64,000 nt of DNA from Scalesia atractyloides (Eukaryota; Streptophyta; Magnoliopsida; Asterales; Asteraceae): assembly GCA_947069175.1 (NCBI GenBank), contig CAMTDV010000017.1, positions 37,333,126 through 37,397,125 of the forward strand, read 5' to 3'. The notes below the pieces were generated by a model that saw only the letters and a program-made list of their open reading frames with translations, did no database searches and was not told the DNA's origin. Below are positions 9,444 to 22,433 of the stretch, one piece after another. Numbering within the stretch: the stretch's first letter is position 1; the number at the start of each line of letters is the position of its first letter. A program made the position numbers and the translations under genes.

Positions 9444-12085
9444 TGTAACATCCGTCAAAAACGGATTTTACCAAACCCGCTCCGTTTATTAACCGAACAA
9501 TCAGTTTAAAATTTTGTGGCGTATTTAATGCCCAAATTAATTTTAAACGATACATAATTAATTATTATATTGGAATATATAATTTGTTTTTGAAAAATTG
9601 TTAAAAATAATGAAATAAAAATTAAATGTTTCTGCCGGGTTTCGAACCCGGGTCAGTCAGCCGGGTCAACACAACTTAACACTCAACCCTTTAACCACTG
9701 CGCCACTCATGCTTCTTGTTAATTAATGGAAACAATTAATACATATCATAATCCTCGAATTCAGAATCGGCGCGCCCAAAATTGCAGTCGTCGGAAATCC
9801 CGACTAACTCGCCAAGAATCGACGGTTACTTCAGTTATAACGTAAACCTTAAACACTACATCGGTTATAACCGATGTCTGAGTCCGCGACACAAGTTATA
9901 ACCGCCGGAGAAATTCTAACCGACGAATCAAGTCGGAAATCGGACCAAATTCATCGATGACCTGCCTTATAAATGCCCCCTCAAACCTCTGCAAGCTTTT
10001 TCGCTCAAAACCGCACCTTTACCCGACGTAATTTCACTCGCCGGAAAATTTATGCTCATCGCCGGAAAACCGAACCCTTCACTTCTGAGCCTTACTGAAC
10101 CCCCTGAGCTTATACCGAAGTCACCCACATCCTTTTCAAGCTTGTTGAAGACTCTCTGCTGCAAGACACACGACACCGGAATCTTTTGCTGTCGCCGGAG
10201 TTCTGCCAGAGAAACAGAGGAGTCCAGTCGGTATACCTTACGCTTAAATCTTTCATTCTTTTTACATATCTCATCTGTAATTAACCTTAAAACACTAAAG
10301 AACACGATTAAAACATCGAACCAGTCGGACTTCCGATTCTGGTTAAAATCAACGAAGAAGACGAAGTTTCTGTAATGTTTAAGTTTATTATAAATCAAGA
10401 TATAACTCGGGTTAGACACACAGTCCAGCGGTGGACTGTGTGCACAATAAACACGTAAACGTCTCGAGTTCGAATCTTGTCCCACGCATGCTTGCCTTAA
10501 TAAAAATTTCTTTTTGTTAACCGAACCGGAGTCACCGCTGTACATGTTAAGTATAATAATAACCGGAATAATAACCAAGATAGACACACAGTCCAGCGGT
10601 GGACTGTGTGTATGTTTAAATCACAGGACACGAGTTCGAGTCCGGGCTACCGCACCGGCCCGGATAATTATTAAACTTTTTATTTAAGACAGAAATGGAA
10701 ATGTTCAGTTTGTATATAAGTATAATAAAAATCGGTTTATATAACAAGTTAAACACACAGTCCAGCGGTGGACTGTGTGTTAACCTAAACCACAGGTCCC
10801 GGGTTCGAGACCTGTGGAGCGCACCGGTCCGATTCAGTAAAATCTTTTTAGAAATAAATTGATTTTCGGATTAATCTAATTAATATATAAATATAATTAA
10901 AAACAGAAATATTTCGGGTTAGACACGTAGCTCAGTTGGTAGAGCTGCGTGCACGCGTACGGGAGGTCTCGGGTTCGAGCCTCACTCAGCGCACACTTTC
11001 ACGCATACGAACCGGTCAAACAGTCAAGGTCAATGGTCAATTGTCAACGGTCAACGGTCAAAAAAGTCAATTTTTTTTTATTATTTTTATTTATTTATTT
11101 TAATTAAAAATCAATTAAAAATACTTAAAAATAACATTTTTAAGGTTAGAAAATAGCCTTGAACTCACAAAAATACACCCAACAATCCTACCAAAATGGA
11201 TTAATAAAATCCGTTTACTTACCGAACCATAATGCTATTTATCTAGGTTAATTTCACTCGTGGTTAAAACCACTTCGCGTGCATTCAACATCATCAACCG
11301 AACGCACCCACTGTGAGTGAATCTTACAACTCTCCCTTTTTAATTACACGTTTTGGGGTGTGTCATGTGTCATAAAATAATTAACTCGTTTATTTAAACT
11401 TTTGCATACCATATCGTGATCTAAACTTAGATTATTTATATTGTTGTGATTATGTATTTCATTTTGTCAACTTATATGAAATTCATTCATTAAGCCCATC
11501 AGTTCCTCGTGGGAGACGAGTTGAGCAACGCGTGCCTCAAAACCAATCCATTATTGTTCATGTGTGTATTATTGAGTTTATATTGTTGGTAGTTATGTCT
11601 TTCATATTATCATGGTTATGCAATTCATTCATTAGGTCCATCAGTTCCTCGTGAGAGACGAGTTGAGCAACGCGTGCCTCTAAACGATCCATTATTGTTC
11701 ATGTGTGTATTGTTTAATATTAAATTGATTTATGAATAAGTTTACATCTATTTTTACTCATGTGTGGTTGTGCACTTTATTTCATAATCAATTAAATAAA
11801 CTTGTTCAAATGTTTTCCATAGGATTCACTCGCCAACTTTTTGTTGATCCAAAAACCCTTTTACACATGATACAGGTGAACAGGATGAAGCAAGGAAAAC
11901 ATAGGAAATGCCTTAGAAGAAAACAATGAAGCCTAGATTGATATTTAGGACATGTTGTAATATTGATTGTAATTTTCCATTAAAGTGTATTAATGAATAT
12001 GAAACGTTAAAATAAATGTCATGAGCTTTGATGATAACCCAATCATGCCCCGATCACATTTTCCGCTGCGGGTCGGGGTGTGACA
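9444..12085 (+). repeat. 3' LTR of element A
   Basis: 2642 bp. The tRNA-like modules recur at 9632-9713 (t0, antisense), 10412-10515 (t1), 10582-10681 (t2), 10751-10849 (t3) and 10920-11079 (t4). Against the 5' LTR I see one difference in the first 1.58 kb but about a dozen plus a 7-bp unit loss in the last 1.06 kb. Confidence 0.92.
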
Positions 12086-12372
12086 AGACTAGAGAGTGAA
12101 AGGGTTGGGTGAGGTGGGTTTAGTAGTGATGTTGAAGGTTGCAGGAGTTCTAGTGGTGGATTATGATGGTCGCGGTGGTTAAAGGTGGTGTAGGCAGTGG
12201 TGGCAGTAGGTGAAGGTGGTGTTGTGTGTGTAGATCAGATTGAGTAGCTCAGATTTTTATAAACATAAATGTATGTGCCCTAATATAAATATAAATATAA
12301 ATATGATTGAGTAGATCAGATTTTTATTTTTTAATAATAATAATAAATAAAATTTAGATTTCTATCTTTTAT

Positions 12373-12410
<38 letters not shown>

Positions 12411-12469
12411 TAGATGATTAAGAGAAAAAAATATATAAAATTAATTTTTTTTCTTTTATTTTTTAATGT

Positions 12470-12685
12470 AAAATAAATTTTGGATCAAAATGGCAACTGA
12501 AAAGATTTAAATTGAAAATCCCTAAAATACCACCGGTTAAAAATAGGGTTTTTGGATGGAGTTAGGGTATGTGATCAAAATGGCAACAAAATGGAAAAGT
12601 CAGGGATCCAGAGGCGATAAGAAAACTATTTGGACTAAAATGACAAATTTGGACAAAACTCAGGTACTAAAATGGCAATTTACTC
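12470..12685 (-). repeat. Right terminal inverted repeat of MULE-1
   Basis: Reverse complement of the left arm, ending CAATTTACTC immediately before the second copy of the 10-bp target duplication. Confidence 0.85.
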
Positions 12686-12695
12686 ATTTTAATTC

Positions 12696-13745
12696 ATATA
12701 ATTTACTTTAAGAAGTTGGATAATTGTTGGCCAAGTTTTTTTTTCTTTTTACAAGTTTTTTTGATTTTTAACTTTTACCTTTTAACATTTAGTATTAGTA
12801 CTTACAACTCTTGAATTTTCTAAAAACTTTATAATCATTTTTTACGTGCTTATATTTATGTATGTTTGGAATAAATTTTGGTTAATTACGTTTCTTTAGG
12901 TAGGCTTAGATATAATATGTTTTGTTGCTTTTTTTACGTTTTAAGTTAATTTACGTTTTGCATAAATTTTGTTTTAAACTAAGTTGAGTCAAATATAATA
13001 TGTTTTCAATAGACTTTACAAATTCGACTTACTTTACGTTTTGGTGCTACCGCAACACGCGGTACCATTTTTAACTCAAAAAAACATATTTTTTTTCTTA
13101 TTTTTTGCACATGTCGGTATAGGTTCAGGTTTTTTTTATGTTTTCAGTTGATCTACGTTCTGATATAAATTTTGTTTACATTATGTGGGGTCAAATATAA
13201 TATATTTTCGTTAGACTTTATCGCAACGCGCGGTACCATTTTTAACTTAAAAAAAACATAATTTCTTTCTTATTTTTTACGTGTTAGTATAAGTTCAGGT
13301 TGATGTTCGACGTAATTTCTTTCATAAATAAATGGGGCCATATATAACAGTTCAGGTCTTTATTGTAAAAAGTTCAATTACTTTACATTTGAACCCGACG
13401 TAACACGTAGGAAATTTACCGGTTAGTATACAAATAGAAAGGGCACTTCGTAACATAACTCTTCATCTTTTATTATTTTAATCAATATAACGAAACTTTT
13501 ACATTGTTTTATTACCTTAAATACAAAAAAATTGAATAACCTATATTTTATCTTTTTCAAAACTAACAACCACATAAAGATAAAGGTCCAAATGACGACA
13601 TTCTACCTAAACGTGTTGGAACATTTTTGTCTTTTGTTGTGGAGGTTGACTTGGCTTAACAAATTATTTTTGGACCGAAATGTAAAACCATGTAAACCTT
13701 AAGGACTATTTATGTAACTCTCTAGTGTTTATCATCAATTCATCA
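12696..13745. repeat. AT-rich region with a roughly 175-bp duplicated unit
   Basis: Two related units around 13030-13110 and 13205-13280 share CGC(A)ACGCGGTACCATTTTTAA followed by TTCTTATTTTTT. The same vocabulary (TTTTGACGTAAATTTTG, ACGCGCGGC) appears in the intronic Helitron-like piece at 26017-26488, so this is probably Helitron-derived debris. No gene seen. Confidence 0.4.
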
Positions 13746-13982
13746 TGTTCAAACTTGGACGCGAGATAGGTACGGTCGATGCACGTTCATGGGCCCCACT
13801 GTCCTGTTAACAGCATATGATCTCATCATCCAACCACTCCCCATCCAATGGTCCACAATTGCTGTCAGTCCCCATTTTGCCAGGTGGCATATCACGTGAA
13901 TGTTTACGTTAAATCCGGCTACACAGCTGATCATTACCCACTGGTATTCATTTTCATTTTTGATTTTTTTGGATCCTCCTAA
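13746..13982. other. Short unannotated stretch, possibly old promoter sequence
   Basis: Lower AT content than its surroundings, with a CACGTG G-box near 13892. It may be host sequence that lay upstream of the FBL3-like gene before MULE-OTU inserted, but this rests only on position. Confidence 0.2.
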
Positions 13983-14242
13983 TCACACACGGATCAACTT
14001 ATTTTTACACCCCAAAGCGTCTCGTTTTGGGCAAAGCGGGGCGTTTAGGGTTACTTTACCAGACAAAAGGTGAAGTGACTGATGTTTGAGTGACATAAAG
14101 GTGATACGAGGTTTGACCTCATACGATGTTGTCCCGTGATCCCTAAGCGTCGCGTTTTGGTTGCCCGGAGAAGAGTTAACGCATTCGATTTCTAAAACTC
14201 ATTATATTATTTCTAGACATACGTGGGTTTTTTCTGTGTTAC

Positions 14243-17200
14243 TTGTGTTTCTTCAAAATAACGCACGGTTACGATGTCGTGGTTAAGCAACTATCTTTCG
14301 GTGAATATTCTAACGAGTCAGTTGTTCCTGATTCTTACGAGGGGACCTCTATTTCCGACACGTATGAGAAACCGGTCTTGTCCAACTTGAGGGAGGAGGA
14401 GGAGGTTGTATCTGGTATTCGTTATCGGGATAACACGGTGGAGCTGGATTTGAATATCCATGTGGAGGACCCGTACGCACAACAAGGTTATTCGAATTTC
14501 GGATACGGAGGCGAAGTGTATCCTCAGGTTGAATATTCGTACGGTCTTCCAAAGTATCCCGACTTTGGTCACGGTTGTGAGCAGAGCTTTGAACATTAAG
14601 TCTATTCGGAACTCGGTGACGATGGAGAGCAGGAGGATGTGTAAGTTGACGAGGAAGGTTGTTACCCGGTTACATTTTCGTTTGATACAACGCAGAAGTT
14701 TTCGTCACGTAAAGAGCTGGTGCATTGGGTACAAGACACGGCAAAAGACAATTGTTACCTCATTGTGATCAAGAGGTCGAATAAAAGAGGAGAGAATTAC
14801 AAGATTTGGTTTCAATGCACTCTTGGTGGGGAGCATAAGAGCGTAGCTACACAGAGGAAAACGGGTAGCAAGAAAATAGGCTGCCCGTTCGAGATGATCG
14901 GGTTTTCGGAATCAAACGGTAAAGTTTGGAAGATCGAGGTGACGAAGGCGAAGCACAACCACACTCCTATCGAAAACCTAGAAGGTCACGCGTATGCGAG
15001 GAGGCTTTCTTCGGATGATAAATTAATGGTTGAGCATCTGGCCGAGCAAGATATTCCCAACCGCAGTATATGGCCAACGCTGACGAAAAACAATCCGGAT
15101 AGAAAGCTTATTCCGAAAGATATACACAACGCTGTTCAGAAAATCAATGTCAGAAAAAATGTCGGTAAGTCTCCGATGCAAAAACTTGAAAACATTCTTC
15201 ATGAAAAAGATTACCCTTATTACATGCGCATGAACGAGATATCAAACGCAGTTGAAGATGTCTTCTTTGTTCACAAAAAATCATTCACTATGTGGTGTGC
15301 CTTCCGCATGTGCTAATGATTGACGCCACCTACAAAACGAACATGTACAACCTGCCGTTTGTTCAGGTCGTAGGAATGACATCGACAAACAAATCGTTTA
15401 CGGCTGCTGGTGCGGTAATTTCTGCTGAGAAGCTAGAGAACTACCTATGGGTGCTGCAGAGGATCAAGTCTATGTTGGCAGGTTGTATGGAGCCGCGCGT
15501 GATTTTAACAGATAGGGAGTTTGCGCTAATTAACGCGTGTGAACAAGTTTTTCCAAAAGCGCAGAAGTATCTTTGTCGGTTCCATATTCAACAAAATATC
15601 AACAAGAATAACAAGAATAAATTCTCTAACAAGCAGTGGAAAGAATTCGTACGTTCATTTTGGACATTGTGCGAATCTACGACCGAGGAAATATACAGGT
15701 ATAACTTGGAAAACCTTGAAGCACAGCTGAAAGAAGATGGCCGTGAACGTGAGTATTTCTTACATAATTTTGTTCAACCGACTATTTACGTTTTTATATA
15801 ATAACAAAAACCCACTATTTACGTTTTTTTATTTCAGAGGTTTTTGATTATTTGATGAAATCCTGGTTGGATCCATACCGTGAAAAGTTTGTATCTTGCT
15901 AGACTAACAAAACTATTAACTTTCATCAAACTACGACCAACAGGGTTGAGGGCATGCATGCAAGACTAAAAAGTCTCTTTCCAAGTCATCGCAACACACT
16001 GGATAAACTTGTATTGTATGTTAATCATGTTGTTGACATACAATACGCCGAGATTAGAAGTAGCTTTGAAAAAAGCCTCCGAAAAGTGATGAACCACCAC
16101 AAGGATCATCCCATGCTTGAAAATATTCTCAGAAAGGTTTCAATATTTGCGATTGAGCTTTTGAATATGGAGCTAAAACATAAGGAAGACGGGTGGAGAG
16201 CCTACGGTTCAAGCTGTCCAACTTTTTACCAGTTGTGGTTTGCCATGTGCCTGTCGCTTGGAAAAGTTGGAAAATAACGGTAATTAATATTTTTAACCTT
16301 TTGTCATTTTTGATATTGCCACCTAATTTTTGTTTCTGTCCATAGGTCATCAAATCCGTATCAATTCGATAGACGTGTTCTGGAAGAAGCTTGAACACAA
16401 GCCGGCAAGGAATAATATAGAGGATATCGATGTAGACGCGGAATTTGAAAAATTGAAAAAACAGATCGATCCAACACCTCCTCTGTAACACCCCAACCGA
16501 TGGCGGAAACATCGGGATGAGACGAAAGCGAGATTGCTCATTGCTCACAACATTATTAAGTGACAATAATTAATTAAACCATATTTCATTTCATAAGAAT
16601 TGTCAAATACATCAATGTAACAAAACAAAGAACAACATAACATTTGCAAAGTCATAACAAAATTGATACGTCGACATTAAACCTAACGTCTAATTTGTGT
16701 GTATCTAGTCCTTGCTATATTGTTTTCATAGCGTCATCTCCTTCAACCTGTAACATGTTTTAAAATAAAGTCAATGCAAAAGCAAAGGCGAGTACACAAG
16801 TTTAAGCATAGCATACGTATACGAATAAAGTTTTAACAATCCTCATGGCAACCAAATCTATACAAGAGCAATATCAAGGCATGCAATACTAATAATCAAA
16901 CCCTTAACGCAATCACGATGTTTTAACATGACCTCACGAATAACACGATGGAGGTGGATGCGTGAATTCCTATAGCGCTAAGCATGTCAAACAAAGGCTA
17001 AAAATAGTTAATGACTAAAGCATATCATAACGTTTATCCCAGACAAGCAACAAGTATACGATTCAAGTAGTCACGTATATAGGATTGTTTGTGCGTTTCA
17101 TAAAGTTTAAGTGTTTGTGATTTTTGTATATGGAAACATGTTACACCCAAAAAGTGATATAAACAAAGTGGGTCGAGTGTACTCACAAAATTGCTAAGTC

Positions 17201-18094
17201 TTCTTTGGAAATACCGCGACGAGTTGATGAGTTGAAGAATGAGACACCGAGGTCACCTTAAATGACAAACGAATGTGTATGAGTAATCGGAATTAAGTAG
17301 GAGGATTTGAGATGGAAATTGGATGTACGCGTATATTTAACATAATTAGCGTAACAATTCTAAATTTAATTTCGTCAAAAGTGATATAGGAGTGCCGTCA
17401 AAATAAACGATACATATACCTTTATAATTATCAAAATTATTCGAATCTGATACGTTTCCTTAGTCTTTTTGATGAAAAGCAAAATAGAAACATGTATATA
17501 TGTTTATATGTTTTAATGAAAAACATGCTAGGCATCTATGTCTCGACAAAAGGTTTAATATGTATAAGTATATTTTGGTCGAAGGTATGATAAACAAATA
17601 TGTATATATTTTGATGAAAGGTTTAATGTACAAATATTGTGTCATTGAACATATATGTCAAAAAAATAATATATTTATATATAATTGGTCATTTAGATAA
17701 ATGTATTTGTTGAAAATTATAAATAATAAATAAATTTATGTTCTTGTCGAAAATCATAATAAAGAAATAGGTATATTTTCGTCGAAAAGTATAATACAAA
17801 TAAACATATATATTTTTTTATCGAGATGTACAATAATTATAAATATATTCCATCGTAAAGTTTTTAAATATATTTTGTCAAAGTGTAATATGTTTATATA
17901 TATTTTGTCGTTAAAGTAATATATATTGTCGTAAGGTGTAATAAATATATAATCGTTTGTTTTGACGAAAAACGGCCAGAGTTTCCCCTTGTTTTTGGAC
18001 GATCCCGACACACAAGTGTCGATATTATTTGTCAAAACGCAATAGTTCTACAACAATGATTTTACGAGAGACGTTACGAAATATTAAATCATGA

Positions 18095-18135
<41 letters not shown>

Positions 18136-19220
18136 CTATGTTCAAGTGTTACCATTTGTACAAGTTCGGTTCGCGAATACAAGATCATTAATATAAGTAA
18201 AATGAACTACGAGACTTAGAGTTTTACCGAACTTGAATCTGACCCGTTGACCAACAGTTGACCAGGTTTGACCGAACACCAAACGAGACCCGAACCGAAG
18301 CCAAAACTGTCATTGACTCACTGCTGACCCGAACCTCTGCACCGAGACCCAACCCGCTGAACATGAGCCGTGAACTGCACCGAAACGAATTGTAACCTGC
18401 CGAATGAAAAGAATTATCGGGATTCGAAATAGAAGCAAAACCAAGACCCGAACTGAGACTAACCTTGACTGAACCGAGATTCGACCCGGAGCTGCCCCGT
18501 GGACTGTTTGATTGTTTGACCAGACCCGAGCTTTGACCAGGTCTAACCGGGTTGACCGAACCGAAGCTGACCCGAACAGGACATGAGCCGAAACCTAAAC
18601 TGAGACCCCTGTCGTCGATGACCGGAATCGAACGAGACCTGAAACCAACCGGGATTTGAACCAAACTAGAAACAAAATTACACGTAACCAAAACTGAAAC
18701 ATAACTAACTGGAACCGAATCGAGATTTGAACTAAACCGCGCCGAACTGAGACTCGCCGGAGTCGATTCCTGTCCGCCGTGCCTGTCTGTCTGCCGACCT
18801 CCGGTGCATCTGCTGCTTCTGCCGCTGCCAAGTCTTCTCTGGCGCCGCCGCCACCCACAGGTGTTGCGGCCGCCGCTGATCAGGAGGGAGGGAGAGAGAG
18901 AGAGATGAATGGGTGTGCGAGAGAGACGAGCGGGAGTGAAGGAGGAGGGGTGTTTGGTCGGAGGGTAAGGGGCTGCCGGAGATCACCGGAACCACAACTC
19001 CGGTCGCCGGATTTGTAGAGAGGCAGAGGTGTGAGAGAGAGGGGCTAGGTAAGTGTGTGTAGTGTGTGTTGTGTGCTAGCTTATAAAGGTAGGGTTTAGG
19101 TAGCTATGGTTTGATAGGTTGGGCCTAAAGCCCGATTGTTGTGTTTAGAACAGCCCGGTCTCGTTTTAAAGGGTCGTTTTCGCACCCGTTATTTGAAGAT
19201 AGAAGAAAAATTATTATCAT

Positions 19221-19270
<50 letters not shown>

Positions 19271-20253
19271 AAATAAAAAATAATAAAATACGGGTCGTTA
19301 CATCCTCAAGTGAAAAGGAGCTTCTTTGAAAAGTTTCAGCAAATCCTCAATCCAAGCAACAGTAATAAAAAACCACCCATTGTTTTGAAGAAAACTCGCG
19401 GTCGCCCAACATTGAAAACGCAGGAAGAAAGAAAGGTTGAAGCGGCCAAAAAAAGCTCGTATATTCCGTCGGAAGAAACTTGCCTCGAGTCCTCATATGA
19501 TCTCCCCCGTCACAGCTCGTATGTATCATCCCAAGACTCTGGAAGACAAAAGAAAACCCAACCGCTCAACGGACACCCTGATTTCCCGATGATCAAGCTC
19601 GGTCCTAAGACGGATATAGCGATCCGCAACTACGCATCTCAGATTCCTAAAGTGATCCATCCATACATCGTGAGAATAAAGGGCGTGAGACCAGATGGTC
19701 ATTGTGGGTTTCGATCGGTAGCTGTTAGGTTAGGAAGTAAACAATCAAAGTATTTGACTATCCGGAAACAACTTACAATGGAGTTACGTATGAATGAAGC
19801 GCTTTGGAGGCAGGTTTTCGATCCGGAAAACATAGGACATTATGAGGCGTTAGTCAGACGGATTCATTTCGAGGGGATGGGACGAGCCCCAATTGAAAAT
19901 TACATGACAATGCCAGAGATGGGGTTTCTTATTGCCCAACGATACGGTGTGATTGTTCACACATTCGACAATCGTGGGAGCGATACAATTTTCCCTCTAT
20001 TGGGCGGGCCAGACGTATCCGAGCATCCTCACCAGGTGGTTGCAGTTGTATTCGTCGACAATGGGCATTTCATCCATGTAGAGCTTTGAGGATGGTATCC
20101 AATGCCACCCCAAACCCCCTGTGGACAGCGAACAGATCAGAAAGCGCAGCAGCTTGGCATACATTATATAGGGAGCAGATAATCTCGTACGAAATGTTTA
20201 CGTACAAACCCCCGGACCTTAATGTAACGCCATATGTTCAAGATGTAGGTTAA
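14243..20253 (+). pseudogene. FAR1/MULE transposase fused to an OTU cysteine-protease domain, broken
   Basis: Transposase for a Mutator-like element with a C-terminal OTU-type deubiquitinase-like domain. Order: a FAR1-type DNA-binding region (about 14680-14990); a DDE transposase region with first Asp in LMIDATYKTN (about 15310), second Asp in VILTDREFAL (about 15500), third acidic residue in NRVEGMHARLK (about 15950); a C-terminal linker; and the OTU domain at about 19670-20089 with RPDGHCGF (putative catalytic Cys) and NGHFIHVEL (putative His). Two introns are likely: 15749-15837 and 16280-16345. Damage: TAA at 14597, a further stop near 14645, a one-base shift near 15300, TAG at 15900, TGA at 20087 and a shift near 20125. 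A solo LTR splits the linker; removing it with one target copy restores the frame. The start codon is uncertain. Confidence 0.8.
16484..19302 (-). repeat. Solo LTR in the transposase gene
   Basis: 2819 bp with TGTAAC...GTTACA ends and a perfect 5-bp duplication TCCTC (16479-16483 and 19303-19307). On the minus strand it starts TGTAACGACCCG and ends CGCCATCGGTTGGGGTGTTACA-like, close to the end of the element C LTR (36140-36168). A minus-strand TATA box (TTTATAAG) is near 19080-19088. It contains (AT)n tracts at about 18097-18133 and 19223-19267. The frames at 18224-18691 and nearby come from GC-rich CCGAAC sequence, not genes. Confidence 0.88.
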
Positions 20254-20697
20254 ATTGGTGTAAAAATAATCGTGTTAATTCATTTATAATCCAAAAGTAC
20301 GTTTATGTTTGTTTTTAATTACATGCGTTGAGTCATTTACAATGGAATCCATAATACGCGATATAACCGAATGTCTCCGACACGAACGGTACGACCAACA
20401 TACACAAAAACACCGAATAATACAGATAGTAAACATTATAATACAACTTTTAACGACAAAATGCTATAAAATCTGATCCCGTATGGCGCGCATACATGCA
20501 ATACCGCCCGTCGGACTACAAGTGAAATCAACAGAGAATCAAACAAAATCGTGAATACAACACCCGAGATGACCGAACTTATCCGGAAATTGAGGTATAT
20601 ACCACAAAGTCCCAAAAAATACATAAAATGGCAAATTACGTTATACGACATGTATAGGCGCGTTTTTGAATTAAAATCAAAATAAAAAAAATAAAAA

Positions 20698-20745
20698 TGG
20701 CCAAAGCGCCCCGCTTGGACCTAAGCGGGGCGCTTTGGAACCACG
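20698..20745. repeat. GCCCCGC/GCGGGGC palindromic motif
   Basis: AAAGCGCCCCGCTT and AAGCGGGGCGCTTT form an inverted repeat of 14 bp with a short spacer, upstream of the second MULE gene. A near copy lies at 22856-22890 close to the right end, and related strings sit in both termini. They could be transposase binding sites. Confidence 0.5.
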
Positions 20746-21105
20746 TTTTAACCCAAAACGCAGCAGATCTCCCCCACCACAAAACATATAAAAAAAACAC
20801 AAACAAAAGGTACGATTTTCACACACTCGACTCGTTTGATCTCGTTTCAAGGCCATTTCCGACGATTCGACTCTCGTTAGGTAAGTTCCTTAGTACCCTA
20901 CTCATACATTCAATTTATTTAGTTGCGTTTATGTTGTTTGAATCGGTTTGGGGTGTTTTCCGGCGACTGCCGTCACTGTCTTCAAATTGATCAGGCGAAG
21001 CGCAACGTTTCGCCCTAAGCGCCGCGCTTTGAGTATTTTTTTTAATTTTTTTCGTTTATTAGTTATTTAAATTATTGTTTGTTTTTTTAACACGCAGATA
21101 CGGAT

Positions 21106-22433
21106 ATGGATGATTTGGATTTCGACATGGATCAGGTCGGTTTCGATCCAACACCGAACCACGAGTATCTCGCGTTCCCGGAAGGGGACGATAGGCATGA
21201 GAGGTGCGTGAAGTTGCGCGTCATGGAGATAGGGGCGCATGTAGGGATTGACTGGGGCCTCTTGGAGACAGTCGGGGAGGCCGCTAGGGCGAGGGATATC
21301 ATTGGGATGGATACTCCGTGGGCGCGCTTGTTCCAGGGGGCGTTGGAGGACTCGTACCGTGAGCTTACGGTCGAGTTTATCGCGTCTTTTGTATTCCAGC
21401 CGCATCCGGCGGATTAAGTGGAGGACCCGGCCCATCCTCAGCACGAGGTTACCTTCCGCCTGGCCAACCAGGTGTTTGAGATGAGTCTTCGGGAGTTCGC
21501 CGTCCATGCAGGTTTGTACACCGAGCCCGATCTAGATACAGACTTATATACGCAGGGGTCAGAGCCTTGGACAGGCAGACCCTTATTAGTTTCTGGAGGC
21601 TTATCGCGAGGTTCACTTTGGGAAATCCTCGCAAAAGGCCTCCACCATCAGAGACCCCCTGTACAGATACCTGCATCGCATTATTGCGTCCTCGATCGTG
21701 CCCCGGTTTCACAGCCGGGACAAGGTCAACTTGGGGGACCTTTTTTTCCTGTACTGCCTGCTGCGGCCTCACCCGTGCGTCCTGGCTCACTGCCTGGCGG
21801 ACTACTATGCTTCTGCTTATCATAAGCAGGAGCGCGACAGGCTTTTTGGCGGTTGCTACGTCACCTGATCGCCCGCTCTTTAGGGCTCGTGCCCGAGACA
21901 GATCCGCTTCTGACCCGGCCATTCCATCGACTTCATTAGGCCGGGCGTCAGCGTCGTCCATGGGTATACTTCACCAGTTCGACGTTGGTTACCGGTTTCG
22001 GAGCCGCGAGGGCATTATTTGGGAGCCGGAGCCGCCGTTGCCAGAGGTGATCCCCGTTGTTATTGAGGTCAGGGAGGGCATACTTGCGCCTCCGGATGTT
22101 CAGGTTGCGGCTTACCTGGCTCAGCTTGAGGCTCTGGGTCTGCCACCACCGCCGCCACCGCCTCAGCATGACCCCCCTTAGCAGTCTCAGGGTGACGCGC
22201 CACCACCGCCGCCACCGCCTCCACATCCGCCGCAGTACCCACAACACGTCATCGCCGACATACCTCCAGCTGCGCAGGCAGTGGCGAGGGACTTCGATCG
22301 GCGTCTCCGACGGTCAGAGCGACAGCAGACGTGGATTATCCAGACGCTCAGGGCTATCAGTGCACATTTGGGACCGCCGAAGATTCCACTGCCACCGTCT
22401 CCACCGCCGGAGGATCAGCCGGAGGATCAGTAG
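21106..22433 (+). pseudogene. Transposon-associated ORF of the Athila-ORF1-like / plant transposon protein type, broken
   Basis: Second gene of MULE-OTU. It begins MDDLDFDMDQVGFD after a likely leader intron (donor GGTAAGTT near 20880, acceptor ACACGCAG at about 21096). Features are ELTVEFIASFVF, then MSLREFAVHAGLYTE, and in another frame a stretch with DPLYRYLHRI, DLFFLYCLLR and ADYYASAYHKQ, a pattern I associate with plant transposon ORFs of unknown function (Athila ORF1-like). A TAA at 21415 and at least one frameshift near 21570-21610 break it; the tail is proline-rich. Function is unknown. It might be a captured gene or a second product of the MULE family; codon use is much more GC-rich than its surroundings. 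Confidence 0.5.

Larger units (their letters stand above)
2543..12085 (+). mobile_element. Element A: full-length gag-only gypsy LTR retrotransposon (TR-GAG type)
   Basis: Two long LTRs (2543-5192 and 9444-12085), both starting TGTAACAT and ending GTGTGACA, are flanked by the 5-bp duplication AGACT (2538-2542 and 12086-12090). The internal part has a primer-binding site for initiator Met tRNA, a gag reading frame and a polypurine tract, but no protease, reverse transcriptase, RNase H or integrase. This matches the published TR-GAG class of non-autonomous elements. The interval normally occupied by pol holds a tandem hairpin array. LTR identity is about 99.5% by eye, so insertion is recent. 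Its gag, leader and PPT are of the same type as elements D and F, which carried pol. Confidence 0.92.
1697..12685. mobile_element. Non-autonomous Mutator-like element (MULE-1), split by element A
   Basis: Long terminal inverted repeats (about 220 bp, beginning GAGTAAATTG and ending CAATTTACTC) lie at 1697-1920 and 12470-12685. They are flanked by a perfect 10-bp direct duplication, ATTTTAATTC, at 1687-1696 and 12686-12695. A GAG start, long inverted repeats and 9-11 bp duplications are typical of MULEs. Without element A the transposon would be about 1.45 kb. The interior shows CT and AT microsatellites and CACCA-rich sequence but no transposase, so it depended on another element for movement. 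Confidence 0.85.

Noticed and set aside
18224..18691. 155-codon minus-strand frame in the solo LTR
   Set aside because: Low-complexity CCGAAC-rich LTR sequence without a domain; overlapping frames on both strands are open for the same reason.
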